Assembly (NCBI GenBank): GCA_021234155.1
Contig: JAJEKV010000024.1
Location: 14,110,913-14,174,912 of the forward strand
Source: Isoetes taiwanensis
Taxonomy: Eukaryota > Streptophyta > Lycopodiopsida > Isoetales > Isoetaceae
Direction of reading: 5' to 3'
Length of the DNA: 64,000 nt
The position numbers were made by a program, and so were the translations under genes. The notes under the pieces were generated by a model. It saw nothing but the letters and a program-made list of their open reading frames with translations. It was not told the origin of the DNA and searched no databases. Positions 1 through 11,599 of the stretch are shown one piece after another; the stretch's first letter is position 1; the number at the start of each line of letters is the position of its first letter.

Positions 1-142
1 GTAGATCATTCCTTACACCTACAATGCATACAAAATTATTAGTATATCATGTGAAAGCTTAACTGTATTACCTAAGTTATGTACATACAGCCTGTATTGC
101 AAAAGCTCTACAACATACAGCATCTAAGCATAATTGTATTAC

Positions 143-947
143 CTAAGTTAGATACATACACGAAGATGTGCCCGTGTCCTCGACTTGTTTGCTATCTGAT
201 GTACCAGCACACTCATCTTGTACCCCACCTTCATCATCTTCACTAGATTCTTCTATTATTGTGAATCTCTTCACTGTGATGCTAGGCTTCTTAATTAGCA
301 AGCAACCTCTATTGCAAAAGCTCCATAAACTATCAATGTCTTCACCATATTGAGATTTTATGCATTTCACTACTGTGTCATTGTATGCACGAGAAGTATC
401 AAATTGATGCTCTTGGACATAAGCCTACAAACCAGTCAAATAGCCAACACAAATCTTTGTCTTCACCAGTTAGCCTGGGATGCCATACTGGTATGCAGCA
501 AGAGCAACCCTCATTGAAGATACATTTGAAAGGAACGTCAGTAATCAGAACACATCTATTTCCGTATTCTGGATACTTGACGAGTGGAATATCCAAAGGG
601 AAAAGAAATATGTCTGTTCCATCATTGGCCTCTAAGAAGAGGGTCCAACATCTATTGCCACCATAAATGAATTTAAATCTTGGTATGCCTTGCTCATACA
701 ACTTGTCTACAATGGCTGTCAGAACATCCAAGGGAAGATCTGACCAAACAACCAAATCCCAATGGTTGGAACACCAGTACAACAATGATTTCGACAATGG
801 ACGACAAAAGAAGACTCCATCAGGTAATTGGATTGGCACTTGAGTGCCATTATAGTCACTGGGTGCTGATTTACAATAGTAATCCAAAATGCCTTGGAGA
901 TCAAATATAATAAGCTCTGTAAGTAATCCAGGAGTTAGGTTAGCCAT
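143..947 (-). pseudogene. FCP1-homology (NIF) phosphatase-like domain, frameshifted
   Basis: A 182-residue reading frame (947 to 399) continues after one frame change into a 75-residue frame (370 to 143). It has the FCP1/NIF layout: LIIFDLQGIL at about residue 12, FFCRPLSKSLLYW, then DLVVWSD, then NRCVLITDVPFKCIFN, where family members have a Leu-Ile-Asp-Asp-Ser-Pro stretch. The tail in the other frame begins VQEHQFD, as family members end. FCP1-type enzymes use DxDx(T/V) to dephosphorylate serine in proteins such as the RNA polymerase II tail. Here the second Asp of that motif is Gln and the first Asp of the second motif is Thr, so catalysis is unlikely. The C-terminal tail is acidic and serine-rich. 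A degraded version sits at the matching place in copy B. Confidence 0.7.
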
Positions 948-1604
948 ACATCTAACCCGACCAAGCCTAAGGATAAGACGTAAAGTCTAAACTAATTCTA
1001 GTTTTAACCCTTGATAGAAATTAAAGCGTTGCAAACAATTTCTTATTCAAATAAATTTCAAAGTACAATAGTCAATTAGCTTTAAATTCCATAAGTTGGA
1101 ATGAGTTTAACTACCACTCTTACGCCTGTGCCCGGTGACAACTTGTTTTGTCTCATCTCTTCTTCTCAAACCATATTCAATCATGGCTTTTATTAATACA
1201 TTTCTTACGCCAAGTGCAAAATCCTTGTCGAACCATGTTGATGAAAAACGCAACAAACACAAGAATTAAGATCCGCTATAATAAAACATCCCAAAAGATT
1301 TATGTGAAATATAAGAACAACTCACCATGCTTTTAGAATTCACTTGGGCATCCACAAAAGCTTGCATAAAGGCCATCACATAAAGACCGCATGACTTACA
1401 TTATTTGGTTGTTGTGGAACCTCTCGAATAGTTTCCTTCTTCTTTGCATTCTTCACATATAATTCAACTCTCACGTGAGCTAGAGTTGGTTAGATATGTG
1501 ATGACATCCTTATGAAGCCACTGCACACACAAATGAGAACATGCAACTAAGATTTAAGCAAGCAAAGAAGTGGTACATATCTTGAAAAGAAAATGCTCAC
1601 ATAT
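948..1604. other. Intergenic part of copy A, no recognised gene
   Basis: AT-rich sequence with only short reading frames in all six frames. It probably contains intron or linker sequence between the Ulp1-like and FCP1-like parts of copy A. No RNA gene or repeat was seen. Confidence 0.5.
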
Positions 1605-2100
1605 TTAGGAGTTTCTTTGTCCCTTTGTTATACCGGTCATGGAGTTCAACACAATAATTGCGGGAGAAGCCATTGAGGTGGTACTTGCAATTTTTTTGAA
1701 CTCTAAAACAAAAATCACCAAAACATGATGGGCGGGGTCCTCAACTTGAACTGGAACCATAATATAATCGGCATTTACTAACAACAATGCCTTGTAGCCC
1801 TTTTCTCAATCAAGCATTCGTAAATGACCGTCCCATACTATTAGCATCCAGGACTAATCTTTTAAATGCTACCCGATAAGTCAAAAAGTTTTCTGAAGGG
1901 AAGAAAAAGAAGACATCTCGCCATTTGGATGTCAATGTGCTGCTCACATACCTTCCGAATATGTCTAAATGTCTGTTAGACATGTGCCTATCTTTAAACA
2001 ATGTCTCCACACAATATTTCGTGACCTTAATCAGAGGTTCAGCTTGGAACGGATAGAATGGAACCATTGTCTGAAGGTTATCCATGTCACTGCAAACCAA
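1605..2100 (-). pseudogene. Ulp1-like (peptidase C48) domain of copy A, broken
   Basis: Two adjacent minus-strand frames (2100-1810 and 1787-1605) form one Ulp1-like domain. The first has RHLDIFGRYVSSTLTSKWRD followed by FFFPSENFLTYRVAF. The second has ADYIMVPVQVEDPAHHVLVI, where C48 peptidases have a D-Y-I-x-V-P-x-x-x-x-x-H-W core, and then KKIASTTSM, where the family has an aromatic-Asp-Ser. The catalytic His is kept, but the neighbouring Trp is His and the expected catalytic Asp is Thr. Ulp1 proteases release SUMO; plant transposons are known to carry such domains (for example Kaonashi MULEs). A stop codon and frame change separate the halves. The same block occurs in copy B at 10450-10900. 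Confidence 0.72.
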
Positions 2101-2486
2101 GCATCAATGGTAACTAGCATAAAACACATATTTACTAATCCAATTACACTTACAGTTGCTCAACTGATGTCTGGCTTCTAGTTCTCTTAGCTGGCGCGAC
2201 ACCTTTGTATCTTTTCTTTTTCTTGACTCTTTCTCGCTCACACCACTATCGTAGACTTTCTATCCTCTCGATTCCTCCTTCTCTTGCTTCACCACAACCA
2301 CCGCTTCATATCAGAGCCACATTCTCCACTAAAATTTCTTCAACCGGTTGTATATGTTCTGTCTTACATGATTCTTCAATCTTTTTCGATTGTAGTTCCA
2401 ACTAAGGCCATAGATCCACTAGTTTCCTCTGTTTTCGCGAATAATAAAATGTATGAACATGCAATAACTAAATGCAATAAGTAGTT

Positions 2487-3132
2487 TTGACTTACCACTT
2501 GAAAACAACATTTCAAGTTCGGTCTGATGATGTGGCATTGGCTTTAGAATTGGTACCTTCGCACATTATGTCAGAAGAATTTTTCTTTGGAGTGTCGAAG
2601 ACCTCTACAATAATATCTTTTTTCTTTAGAGTGTCAGAGATGGCTTCATTGTTCTCCTCGCTCGCTGGTTCCAGTACTACAAGATAACTCATTGTCAACA
2701 ACAGCATAAACATCAAGAAAATGTAGAAATTAAACTAATATGGACACACAACTGTGTTGCCACATTCAGCCCTTTGCTTCAGGAGCTCAATTTGTTGTGC
2801 ATATGAAGCTACAATTGTAGCTTTGCTTGTGACAACTGTATCTGTTATTAAAAAAATGAGCTCAATTTGCTTCCTTATAAAATCCAGCAAATTCATTTAA
2901 AACTAATTACTTACTTGATGTTCCTTTTCCTCCTCTCTCATGCTCTGCTACAAATGTTCAGAGGTGACCTAGATGTGGACGGGGTTGACTTATCATGCTT
3001 CCCTCCATAATAATCATCTACACAACTTGAAAAATCAAGTGTCTTTGCAGGAGGATCTACTCTGTTCTTGCCAAGCATCCGCATACGAGGTGAAATTGAA
3101 ATACATATGAAAATACCATAACCACATATCAC
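2487..3132 (-). pseudogene. Serine/lysine-rich linker fragments of copy A
   Basis: Two short minus-strand frames (3132-2938 and 2716-2513) carry low-complexity, Ser/Lys/acidic sequence, including a GKNRVDPPAKTLDFSS stretch and a DTLKKKDIIVEVFDTPKKN stretch. They lie between the N-terminal block and the Ulp1-like block, just as a lysine-rich then acidic stretch does in copy B (9718-10260). No catalytic motif is visible. They are probably exons of the same multi-domain gene, but this rests on position. Confidence 0.35.
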
Positions 3133-3846
3133 ATACCTTTTCTCGGCTTCTTTATACTACCCATGTCACCGCAAGAATGAAAGCATTACCAATAATAACT
3201 AGATGACTGAAAGAAATGTACAATCCGGAAAAGCAATGTACAATCCAATTCCAAATGTATTCCATGTATCCGTCAGACAGTAACTATGTACGTTTTATGT
3301 ACCCACATCCAAATGTAGAAAGCTTCCTAGAAAAAAAAGAATTCATAAATGCATTCCATGTCTTGTATTAGATATATTAGATATATGTATTTGGAGCCAA
3401 GTGCAGAAAAGCTTACTGGAAAATTGTAATTGCATTAAAATGTATCATAGAGTACAGCATGTATCAAAATGTCCCCCGGTAGAAGACCACATGTTATACA
3501 AATGTACACACAGGCAGTTACCTACTTATCCTATTTTCTTAGTACATAAAAGTAACTCCTCAATAATATCCGGGCAACATTGTACATCATGCACATTAAT
3601 AATATGCATGTACTAACATGATGTTTACACCAGCCTAGAAAAGCAAAACGATCCAACCCTACAAATCTTCACTTCAACCTACATTTTAAAACCCAAATGT
3701 AATTAATATACTACAGAACAATTAATGCACAACTTCTAACTAATATCCATCTACCAATCTTACACCTGAACTAATAAAGAAAGACATGAAAGAAATCGAT
3801 TATGCATGCTTACCTTTTCCAATCAGCCCCAATGCACGAGGTAGAT
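3133..3846. other. AT-rich spacer of copy A with TGTACA-type motifs
   Basis: No coding signal. The stretch holds many GTACA/TGTAC words (for example near 3225, 3237, 3500 and 3580), a thinner version of the TGTACAT clusters in copy B. It is probably an intron or spacer. Confidence 0.4.
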
Positions 3847-4254
3847 TCACATCCCATGTGCAGCCTGGTACCGCGCAGTTGTTCCTTGTGCTAGCAAGAT
3901 AGGAGATACATAATAGGCGATGGGATATGCGCAAGATGCCAATACCAATCGGGAGGAACAAAAAACACTTTCGTAATTTGTGCAGGACTGAAAATCAGCA
4001 TTTGGCTGCTCTGCAACTGAAACCAAAGAAAGAGGAGGAGGCTGCAAGCTAAGGACCGAGGAGTGATCTAAGAACTCCCTCAACTCCAAAATCTTTGTGT
4101 CCCCCTCCTCAATTGCTCTCTTTTTTGAAGACCTTAAATTGAGTTCAGAATCTAGCTGCCTCAACTCAGATGCTTTTGCTTCCACTTCCTTGCTAAGCTC
4201 AGCTAGATCCCGCCCCCGCTTGCTCTCTGCGCAATTGCATCCTCCACCTTCCAT
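3847..4254 (-). pseudogene. Coiled-coil fragment of copy A
   Basis: A 135-residue minus-strand frame starts with a Cys-containing stretch. It then has a heptad-like charged segment (KEVEAKASELRQLDSELNL, followed by KKRAIEEGDTKILELREFL) at about residues 20-65 that should form a coiled coil. The remainder is not conserved-looking. It lies directly downstream of the ALHLKG..VDW fragment in copy A. A charged segment at the same place in copy B (8330-8620) is more degraded. No enzyme motif is seen; the function is unknown. Confidence 0.4.
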
Positions 4255-4492
4255 TTTATGTGCTCAAACTTCATAGCACTCATGTCACTTCCATCCATCT
4301 GCTGTTGAAATGCCTCCAACTCGACATCGATTCAAGAAATTAGTCTGACCTCATGGACTAGCTTAGAATATCTTGCCCTTTCCCCTTCCCTATGCTTCAA
4401 AGTCTCGTATAGTCATAGCCTCGTCTCTCGTAAATTCTGCATCTCCTTACATATGCTTTCCTTCAAAGGGGATCTGCTCTCAAGAAATACAT

Positions 4493-5015
4493 TCAAACTG
4501 TCCAGATCCTCTTTTTTGTAGAAAGTATCATAGGACTTGTGGCCCTTGGCATTCTTTGGACGGACTTGATTACAACTTCGGTCAAGACCTCGGATTCTTT
4601 GACCTTGCTTTTAGGCTGTGGCTGTTTTTTAACATCATCCCAATCAACTGATTCACCTTTTAAGTGTAAGGCAAATGCTCTAGCAAAATGCGGGGAACAT
4701 AGTGATTCGTACATCTTTCCTAAGAATGCAAACTCATACCACTTAAAAAAAATTCTTTGGTCTTCCAACTTCACCAGCTCATCCTTGTACCCGTAGCTGG
4801 TAGGTTCCTTAGATCCCCAAACTTCTGTCACTAAAGAGTTGTACTTTGCAAATTTTTCCTTGAATTTCATATTCGCGGATCCCTTTGAAAAGTGCATGTG
4901 TCCTCCTTCTTTGCGGCCGGGACTTCCGGACTTCAAATGTGTCCCCTGCTTTGGAAGCCCTAGGAGATTTTTGGACTGATGCAGGGGCAGCACTCTTCTT
5001 TGGTGTCTTTGCCAT
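4493..5015 (-). pseudogene. N-terminal block of the copy A protein, ALHLKG..VDW motif, unknown function
   Basis: The likely start at 5015 gives MAKTPKKSAAPASVQKSPRA, a basic Lys/Ser/Pro-rich leader that could bind nucleic acid or act as a nuclear signal. After a frame change, a second frame has SLVTEVWGSKEP at about 4800 and, near 4660, FARAFALHLKGESVDWDDV followed by a Lys-rich tail. Copy B has the matching MVMSEVWGEAQ and LRAFALHLKGRLVDWMGV. Conservation of two separated motifs between diverged copies suggests a real protein in the ancestor. I do not recognise the family. Confidence 0.5.
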
Positions 5016-5401
5016 TGTCTATACCTGCAATGCAACAAGAAATATCTTTTAATTGTCCTAAAGGTGCAACAATCTGAGCTTGCACATGTAAACAAAAACC
5101 TAAAGTAATAAATTAAAAGCAGAAAGAAAAAAACTAGGGAAGAAGACGATTGTACCTTTGATTTGTTGAGAATGGCCAAGCGACTTCGGAAGAGTGTGCT
5201 TTAGTCGCTTGCAAGAGATCGAGGTGCCGGATCGCAGGGTAAAAGCAGAGAGATCAAATGACAAAGAAACAAGAACGGGGAAGAAAGAATTGGAGGGAAT
5301 TTTCGATATGCCTATTTTCGGTCGAAAAAAAAAACCAAAATTCACGGTAATTATTATACATTTCTAAAAATGTATATGTATTAAAATGACCCAATATTTT
5401 A

Positions 5402-5423
5402 TCACCCTAACGTGCTTTTACCC
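5402..5423 (-). repeat. Terminal inverted repeat of copy A
   Basis: TCACCCTAACGTGCTTTTACCC-type end; read outwards it matches the B right end at all but a few positions (CACCCT, then a variable triplet, then TGCTTTTACCC). It sits about 400 bp upstream of the first coding block, like the B left end. The other end of copy A is outside the window, so no target duplication can be checked. Confidence 0.65.
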
Positions 5424-7040
5424 AGGTATGCACGCTTGTGGACTTGGTGACGTAGTTGACGACGTGAGGTCCTGATGTCTCGTCCCAAAGCTTGAAGGTT
5501 ATGTTCTTTCTTCTATAAAATCTTCCTGGATCATGTTGTCTCAGACGTTAGAAGATTTGAGGATACTTCTTCTAACTCTTGGTTTGATATTGTTGTGTTG
5601 ACTGTGTCGATCTTCTTCACGTTGACTCTTCATCTGGGACATCTGATTTGCTGCTATAGGAGTGTTGACGATGTAAAACTTCATCACTTAGACTGTTCAA
5701 CCCTTCTTTTCTTTTCAAGAGTTAAATGTTTCCGCATCCATGTGCGAGATCTGTGACGTTGCAGTAGTCAATTATTTGTGGCGGTCTTTGGTCCCTCATG
5801 GTACCTTGTTGTTGCTACTTGGCCTCCGAGATTCTGAGGCTAGAAGGGCTTCTTGATCTTTCCATACTGAGATGATGTTGTCGAGGTTGGTGTAGCAACC
5901 TTGGATAATCGAAGCTGATAAAGAAGAAGTCAGTTGCGTTGTGGTCGTACTGCTATCCTTGGGCAGTTTGGCCTTGATGACTTGTAATTCTTGATTACTC
6001 AAAGCATCTATGCTTGGAAGCTAGATCAGACACTGCCATTGGCCTGAATGTCTGAGATTGATGCCCTTCCTAAGAGATGTATTCAGTCTTATCTTCTTAA
6101 AATCTCGTGTTGTAACTAGTCGATGAAGTTATCTATTTGCTGGTGGGGGGACTGTAACAATAGTCGTCGATGTGGAGCCTTTTTCGAAGACAATATGGCA
6201 CTTGGTGAATATTATTAACTAGAAAATATTTGTCCCCTCTAATGTGATCAATGGTACTAGTGCCTTGATGCCCATTGGCTGTTGAATAGCCCTTCTTGGC
6301 AGCACATTTGTTTACTCTTGATGTTTCAATCATCCTTCCTGTAATTCGGCTCCCCTGTTTCTCGACTTGATCTTTGACCTGTGGAAGTTTCCTCTCTAAT
6401 GTTGCCCTCTGCTTTCGAATTCCTCGATGTTGATGAGTGGCTCCCATGTTGCTGGGGTTGAGGATCTGCATCTAAGGTTCACCTGGCCTATTTAACTGCC
6501 CTAAGGTGCACAAAGCAACTAAGACTCCAACAAACAATAATTATTTATATCTACTGACTCTAGCATTCTTGTATTTGTGATGCCCTATATCTAATCTAAG
6601 CTCAAATGAACATCCTAGCATTTGGCACTATAATGAGAGCTGAGAAATTAGTTATTTACTGTCATAGATGACAGAGAGTTATATTTACGGCCATACTCGG
6701 TGTGTTGGGCTAAAATGCCTATGTAGAATGGGTTCCTGAACAATTATCTATAATATCAATGGTACGGCGGAAGACACTTGATAATGGTGCATCTATAGTA
6801 TGTGTTGCTGTGTCAGACCAATTTCTAAGGCCTTGGCAACTAGCTGGGTTGCTACGAAAAATGTTAATTATACTATCATTGTGTATACAAGAAGGCACTT
6901 AGGAAGATAACATGGATCACTAAGCTTAGATGAATGCAAATGCGGTCTCAATCTGGCTTTAGGATCTTGGTTCTAACTCTGACCTTGGATATCAATATTT
7001 TCTAAGACATTTAGCTTAAATATAACTAAGGATTCTAATT
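5424..7040. other. Spacer between copies A and B, no confirmed gene
   Basis: Minus-strand frames at 5796-6002 (68 aa, Ser/Thr-rich) and 6133-6471 (112 aa, basic, starting MQILNPSNMGATHQHRG) have no family I recognise. They could be gag-like remnants or chance frames. The rest is non-coding. A run of Thr/Ser codons and the basic character of the 112-aa frame are the only notable traits. Confidence 0.35.
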
Positions 7041-7135
7041 TAAACATAAACGATACCCGCCCTCAGTGATTGGCACGGGGGGGTTTGGAGGGGTTCATCC
7101 CTGTGGGTGGGAGGTTCGATTCCGGGTACTGCTTC
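7041..7135 (+). repeat. tRNA-derived SINE-like head with A and B boxes
   Basis: The sequence has an A-box-like CTCAGTGATTGGC near 7053 and a perfect B-box core, GGTTCGATTCC, near 7112, about 50 bp apart, as in internal RNA polymerase III promoters. The intervening DNA does not fold as a normal tRNA cloverleaf, so a SINE head is more likely than a tRNA gene. I could not define the 3' end or a target duplication. Confidence 0.5.
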
Positions 7136-7432
7136 AAAATACCTGCTCCTGACGCATTGCCTCTGCTCCCAGAGTCTCCATCGATTCTTCAAGGTTCGAG
7201 ATCACTGCAACTGAATCTAACACGTCCACGCTGCTTGGGCCGCTAAACCGTGCTATGTTGCAGCTGCTGGATCTTGATTCTGAACTTCGGGCGTGACAAT
7301 AGCCTCAAGAGTGGGAGGAGCAAAAGTGTCTTCCGGTTTAGGTTTAGGTATTTATAGGCTAAGTTAGGGTTAGGGTTGACACCTTTCCCAATGGGATGCG
7401 AACACGTGGCCGGTTACCCCAATCAGGTAGTG
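7136..7432. other. Left flank of copy B, no gene
   Basis: Non-coding, with a short telomere-like GTTAGGGTTAGGG stretch near 7365. It ends with AGTG at 7429-7432, the left target-site copy of element B. Confidence 0.5.
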
Positions 7433-7454
7433 GGGTAAAAGCATGAAAGGGTGT
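7433..7454 (+). repeat. Left terminal inverted repeat of copy B
   Basis: 22 bp beginning GGGTAAAAGCATG; identical to the reverse complement of 16660-16681. Preceded by AGTG. Confidence 0.85.
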
Positions 7455-7686
7455 CTATAAATGTAGCCCTTTTTGTACATATACATATGTACCGAATGCA
7501 CATTTTTGGAATAACTGTCATCATGACCAGCTAGTAACTGCCATGATTAATGGCTATCCACTACTCTGAACCCGCAATTATCGGATTTTGAAATTCTTTC
7601 CCAAATTCTTTCTTGGTTTGCCTCTCGTTCACTATCCCGCCCCTGCCTTCTCTGCTTGGATTAGATCACGAATTCTTCATCTAGCT

Positions 7687-8133
7687 ATGGCCCCAAAACG
7701 CCCCGGATGAGTGCTTGCTCATCACCACAGCCCAAGCAAGATGCCAGTGCTTCCCGGCAGTGGAATTTTACCTCCAAGGAGTTTACGTTTGGGTTCCGAG
7801 GTGATCCAAGCCAAAGACCTCCGTGAGAAACATCAGAGGCCCACATACCCAACCTAGAGATGGTTATGAGCGAGGTATGGGGTGAAGCTCAAAAAAAGAC
7901 GAGGATTCAAGGAAGGGAGAATCCGTAACGCATGGAAAGATGATTTTTTAAATATTATGAATTGGTTTATGGCAAGAAACAGGTTACAAACCATTATATT
8001 TCAACCTATTTTGCGAGCATTTGCTCTTCACTTGAAGGGACGGCTTGTTGATTGGATGGGCGTGGCTAGGGACGCCAAAGATCTTGCCAAAACCCTCGAT
8101 TCGGGCGTTACTGAGAGGACCCTACAAAGGTAA
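7687..8133 (+). pseudogene. N-terminal block of the copy B protein (ALHLKG..VDW), broken
   Basis: Starts with MAPKRPG at 7687, then a stop. Later frames give MVMSEVWGEAQ (near 7865) and, in the frame from 7882, LRAFALHLKGRLVDWMGV at about 8010-8065. These match the copy A protein. At least two frame changes and one early stop separate the pieces. Function is unknown. From 8150 to 8640 the DNA still shows charged, coiled-coil-like coding traces (for example a KIDETKQNL-type stretch), matching the coiled-coil segment of copy A. Confidence 0.5.
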
Positions 8134-8699
8134 ATCCTCAACTATCAAGCGGGACATCGATTATTGCGTGAGAATATTAGAGCCCGGCTTATTCTAGATC
8201 GAGATGTTGACACAATAAAGCGATTACTTAAGCATGGGTTGGAGGAGAAAACTAACCTATTGAATGAAGTAGAACCTTTGGAAGAAAAAAAAGGAGGGAT
8301 GCATTGAAGGTCATCAGCCGGATTGAGGGTAGAAAGGATATGCTATCCAGAAGATCTGCAGGCAGATCTGCCGAGAAAATAGATGAGACAAAGCAGAATT
8401 TGACAAATTGTCGAGGATCCCGCTGGAAATTTGTTATGTTCGAGTGTTGAAGTACAAGTTGGAAGACTTGGTTATGAGTAGACATGATAAAGAACAACAC
8501 TCTTCTAAGCTAGAAATTGGTTTGCGAGGAAGCAACTAAAGACATTGAAAGGCATGAAATCTCAATTGAACAAGCAAAGGAAAAACTTAATTGCATTGAA
8601 TTGGTTCGGGAAAGGCATTCCATGATTTTGGATTTCATGGGGAGAGCGGGGACCTATTGTTCCGCAAGACCCGAGGCCCTACCCCCGTGAGGATCTACT

Positions 8700-9117
8700 T
8701 CTATAGAGCAGTTCATCACATTAGGTTCATGTACTTTGTGGCCAAGGCTTTGGCAAAGCGGTTTGTTCTTTGCTAGCTCCATGCGAGAGATGCTTATTGC
8801 CTCTTACGCTTGTGTTATCTGGTCCATGAAAGGCAATTGCATAAAAGATTGCATCCGGGATGAGGGCATTGAATTCAGACTTGGTTTCCTATTTGTGAAA
8901 GGTATGCATTGCTCTCAACTAATTTAAACTTATATTTCTCTTCATTCATATTTGTTATTGTAATGCATAGTTCTACATGTATGGCTTTCGATTGCATTGC
9001 TATTCCTTGTACATGTATAACTTTTTAGTGTACATCCTGTATGAGAGGTACATAGGCATATATTTGCTTGTTTATTGATGCTTTTATTTTTGAGCTTGGA
9101 CTGCGGTTGTATCGGTT
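8700..9117 (+). other. Degraded copy B sequence, no intact frame
   Basis: A 63-aa frame at 8736-8927 has no recognised motif. The remainder is AT-rich. It is likely intron or worn coding sequence of the same gene. Confidence 0.3.
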
Positions 9118-9440
9118 GTACATGTCTCTAATGGAGTCTACATCCGCAAATAGATGTACATGCATTTATCTTTAGAGTGCATCGTAGATGGATTCATAAG
9201 TATGTGCATTTTTACATATATGTGCTTTTTTTGGCATAGATCTACATTCCCTAACTGGATACGGGTACATCCGGGTACATCGGTGTACATCCGGGTACAT
9301 TGATGTACCTTTATGTACATTGAGGAACATGTACATGTACATTTTGCTATAGTTAAATGTAGTTACTTACATTTGGTACATTCTATGTACATGAAATGTA
9401 CATGCTTGGCGAGGATGTACCATATATTTCTCATTAGTTC
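9118..9440. repeat. TGTACAT-rich cluster 1 of element B
   Basis: Many copies of the palindromic word TGTACA, often as GTACATCCGGGTACAT or TGTACAT, occur within about 320 bp. The spacing is irregular, so this is not a simple tandem array. Similar clusters lie at 13130-13195, 15180-15730 and 16590-16660, all inside element B. Confidence 0.7.
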
Positions 9441-9717
9441 GTTTTCATGTTCTTTTATGTCTATTGAAATTTAGATCATTTGTTTGTTTGCGGATGAGGT
9501 CGTTCCTATCCCGAAGCGGCTTTAATGGCTGATGTTCTTGAGCCATCTGCATCGACTCTCTCTTCTGATTTTTCTTGAGCATAATAAGCGGGCCCGAATC
9601 TGTAGACCCTCTACCTTCCAGCTCGGATCACCAATGACATTTTCGGTGCAGTAATAGAACAACCGCAGCGATTGCACCTTTCGAACATGGCAAAGTGAAG
9701 TTGAGGAAATTGAGAGG

Positions 9718-10260
9718 ATGGCACTTGAGAAAGCTAAAGCAGGTGCAGGTGCAGAGCCTTCAATGACTGCTGCAACAGAAAATCTTTCATCACCAAGTGC
9801 TAAATTAGTAATTGGAGAAGCTAAGAAAGATTCAGCTTCTGTCTCAGCATCATCTGCAGGTCCCAGTTACGGACTCATTCATGTAAGAAGCTACAAAGGA
9901 CACAGATCAGATTTTTAACCTGGGAGATACCGAGGGAAGAGGAAGTCGAGTTGGTAGTTGAGTCCACTCCAAAGAGGAGGCAAAAGAATGCTGGTGATGG
10001 CACTCCAAAAGAAAAAAGCAGGCAAAATCTCCAAAGCAACAAAAAATGTCCTCAGAAAAGAAAATCTCAGGGCAAAAAGTGCCACCACCACCTAGAAAGA
10101 GGTATGTCCAAGATGAACTAATTTTGTTAAACATCTCAGATTTATGGTAATTAACCACATTTTTTTTGTACATAGGACACGATCACAGGCCGTGAAGGAA
10201 GCTGATCCTGATCCTTCTGAGTCGGAACCGGAAGAGGAAGAGGATCTACAAGCAAATATT
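9718..10260 (+). pseudogene. Lysine-rich/acidic linker of the copy B protein
   Basis: A 66-aa frame (9718-9918) is Ala/Ser/Lys-rich. Further frames give KRRQKNAGDGTPKEKS- and SEKRKSQGKK-type basic stretches, then SESEPEEEEDLQ near 10225. Basic then acidic low-complexity sequence ahead of an Ulp1-like domain is also seen in copy A. Intron-like AT-rich gaps (for example 10090-10175, ending TTTTTTTGTACATAG before GACACGATC) suggest a multi-exon gene. Confidence 0.4.
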
Positions 10261-10449
10261 GATGTGATAACAAATAAGGTGCAGCAGGTCCTCTAAGATC
10301 TTTGAAAACAGTGATGAATTTACAAGGTGAGTAATATACAATTGATTACAATAGATATATTCTTTTGCTAATGCTGTTGTTTCCTTGTACAGTTTAGTGA
10401 ACTGACTGAAAAGGTTGGTTCCATTCACTCCTTATAGGACTGTCCTCCT

Positions 10450-10900
10450 AAGCCTGCACCCTCTATCTTTCAAAGTGATGTTGACGAGTTCTGCTGGAAG
10501 CTGGACTTGACCTCTAAGATGGTAGATGTCTATGGGAGGTAGGCTAGCATTTCAACATATTTATGTTATTTCATTCCCTAAGTCACTCATCTTATGTATT
10601 AATATGTAATCTGGATTTGTGTGCAGGTACCTTTGTAGCAGTCTTCCATCTGATTGGAAACACAAGTTTTTCTTGTTCGATAGGACACCTTCAGAATTTT
10701 GTGAATTCCCTCAAGAACAAGGGATGCACGTAACACTAACATAAAGGAAGGGCTGGATGGCATTTTGATTGCAAGATGCCAATACATATTTGTTCCAATT
10801 CGCAAGGCCCAAATGTGGCATTGGCAATACTTGTGCTTGCTGGTCCAATGAAAAGCTCTTTTCCATCTATAGCTAGCCCAAGTATCTGATCCTCTCTCTG
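10450..10900 (+). pseudogene. Ulp1-like (C48) domain of copy B, broken
   Basis: Frames across this stretch read DEFCWKLDLTSKMVDVYGRY, then LCSSLPSDWKHKFFLFDRTP, then ARCQYIFVPIRKAQMWHWQ. The last is the C48 core with His-Trp intact, better kept than in copy A. A probable intron splits it at about 10540-10625 (GTAGGC.. to ..GTGCAG). Stops follow the core. The parallel with 2100-1605 on the other strand shows that both copies descend from one protease-bearing element. Confidence 0.65.
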
Positions 10901-11599
10901 TCCAAAGGCTATGTACCCGATGCTAAAGTGGTCCGTAAGTATGAGTTTTGTTTTGTTTTTATGATTTGATTATTCTCATATTGCAATTTCTTATGCTTGA
11001 TTTATTCTCACATTGCAATTTTGCGGGTTTCATAAGCTTGTGATCAATAACATGATGCTCGGATCCAACGGCTTAAGCCATGGTAGGAAGAACTTTGATG
11101 CTCCCGTGTTTACGTCCTAAAATGCGAGAAACTAGTACCAAACAACCCTTGCATGTACATTGTGGCTTACATGCACAAATTCATAGATGCCGTGGTTGAT
11201 GCGACCAAGCTCCATTTTTGTAAGTAGAACATGTTATTTTCCTATTAGTTATTTGTTGGTATAGTCCTCTAATACTTGTGCACCATGAGATGACACCCGG
11301 TTGGTTCAGCGATGCCTATGCCAAGTCACGGAGGGATCATCTAATGGAGGCATTAATTGTAGAAGGCGAGATGAATATACAAGCAGTTGTTCCTACGGGG
11401 TAGATAGTCCCTTTGACTTGTTTGTAAATTACAGTTTTGTATGAGCCATGCTCAGAGCTTCTTTGTACTCAATAAGTAATGAAAAAATTAATTTATTTGT
11501 CTCACTTACACTGTGCAAATAACAATCGTGTAATTATCAATGTGTTTTCTCAATTGTGTGTGCGAAATGTAATTATAAATTGTGAATCTCAAGTGTTTT
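10901..11599 (+). other. Degraded copy B sequence between protease and phosphatase blocks
   Basis: Only broken frames are present. A MLGSNGLSHGRKNFDAPVF-like trace near 11050 may be the C-terminal part of the protease region. The rest (11230-11600) is AT-rich and intron-like. Confidence 0.3.

Larger units (their letters stand above)
1..5423 (-). mobile_element. Large TIR DNA transposon, copy A (partial, continues beyond the window start)
   Basis: The stretch reads leftwards from a terminal repeat at 5402-5423. It carries the same gene order as copy B at 7433-16681: ALHLKG..VDW protein, coiled-coil segment, lysine/acidic linker, Ulp1-like protease, FCP1-like phosphatase. The terminal repeat ends in GTGCTTTTACCC, closely matching the B terminus. 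All coding parts are interrupted by stops or frame changes, so this is a relic. The other end, and any counterpart of the B transposase-like gene, would lie left of position 1. That these parts form one element is inferred from shared order and shared terminus. Confidence 0.65.

Noticed and set aside
7041-7135. Functional tRNA gene
   Set aside because: A and B boxes are present but no cloverleaf, acceptor stem or plausible anticodon arm could be drawn.
7350-7380. Interstitial telomere array
   Set aside because: Only two or three imperfect TTAGGG-like units.
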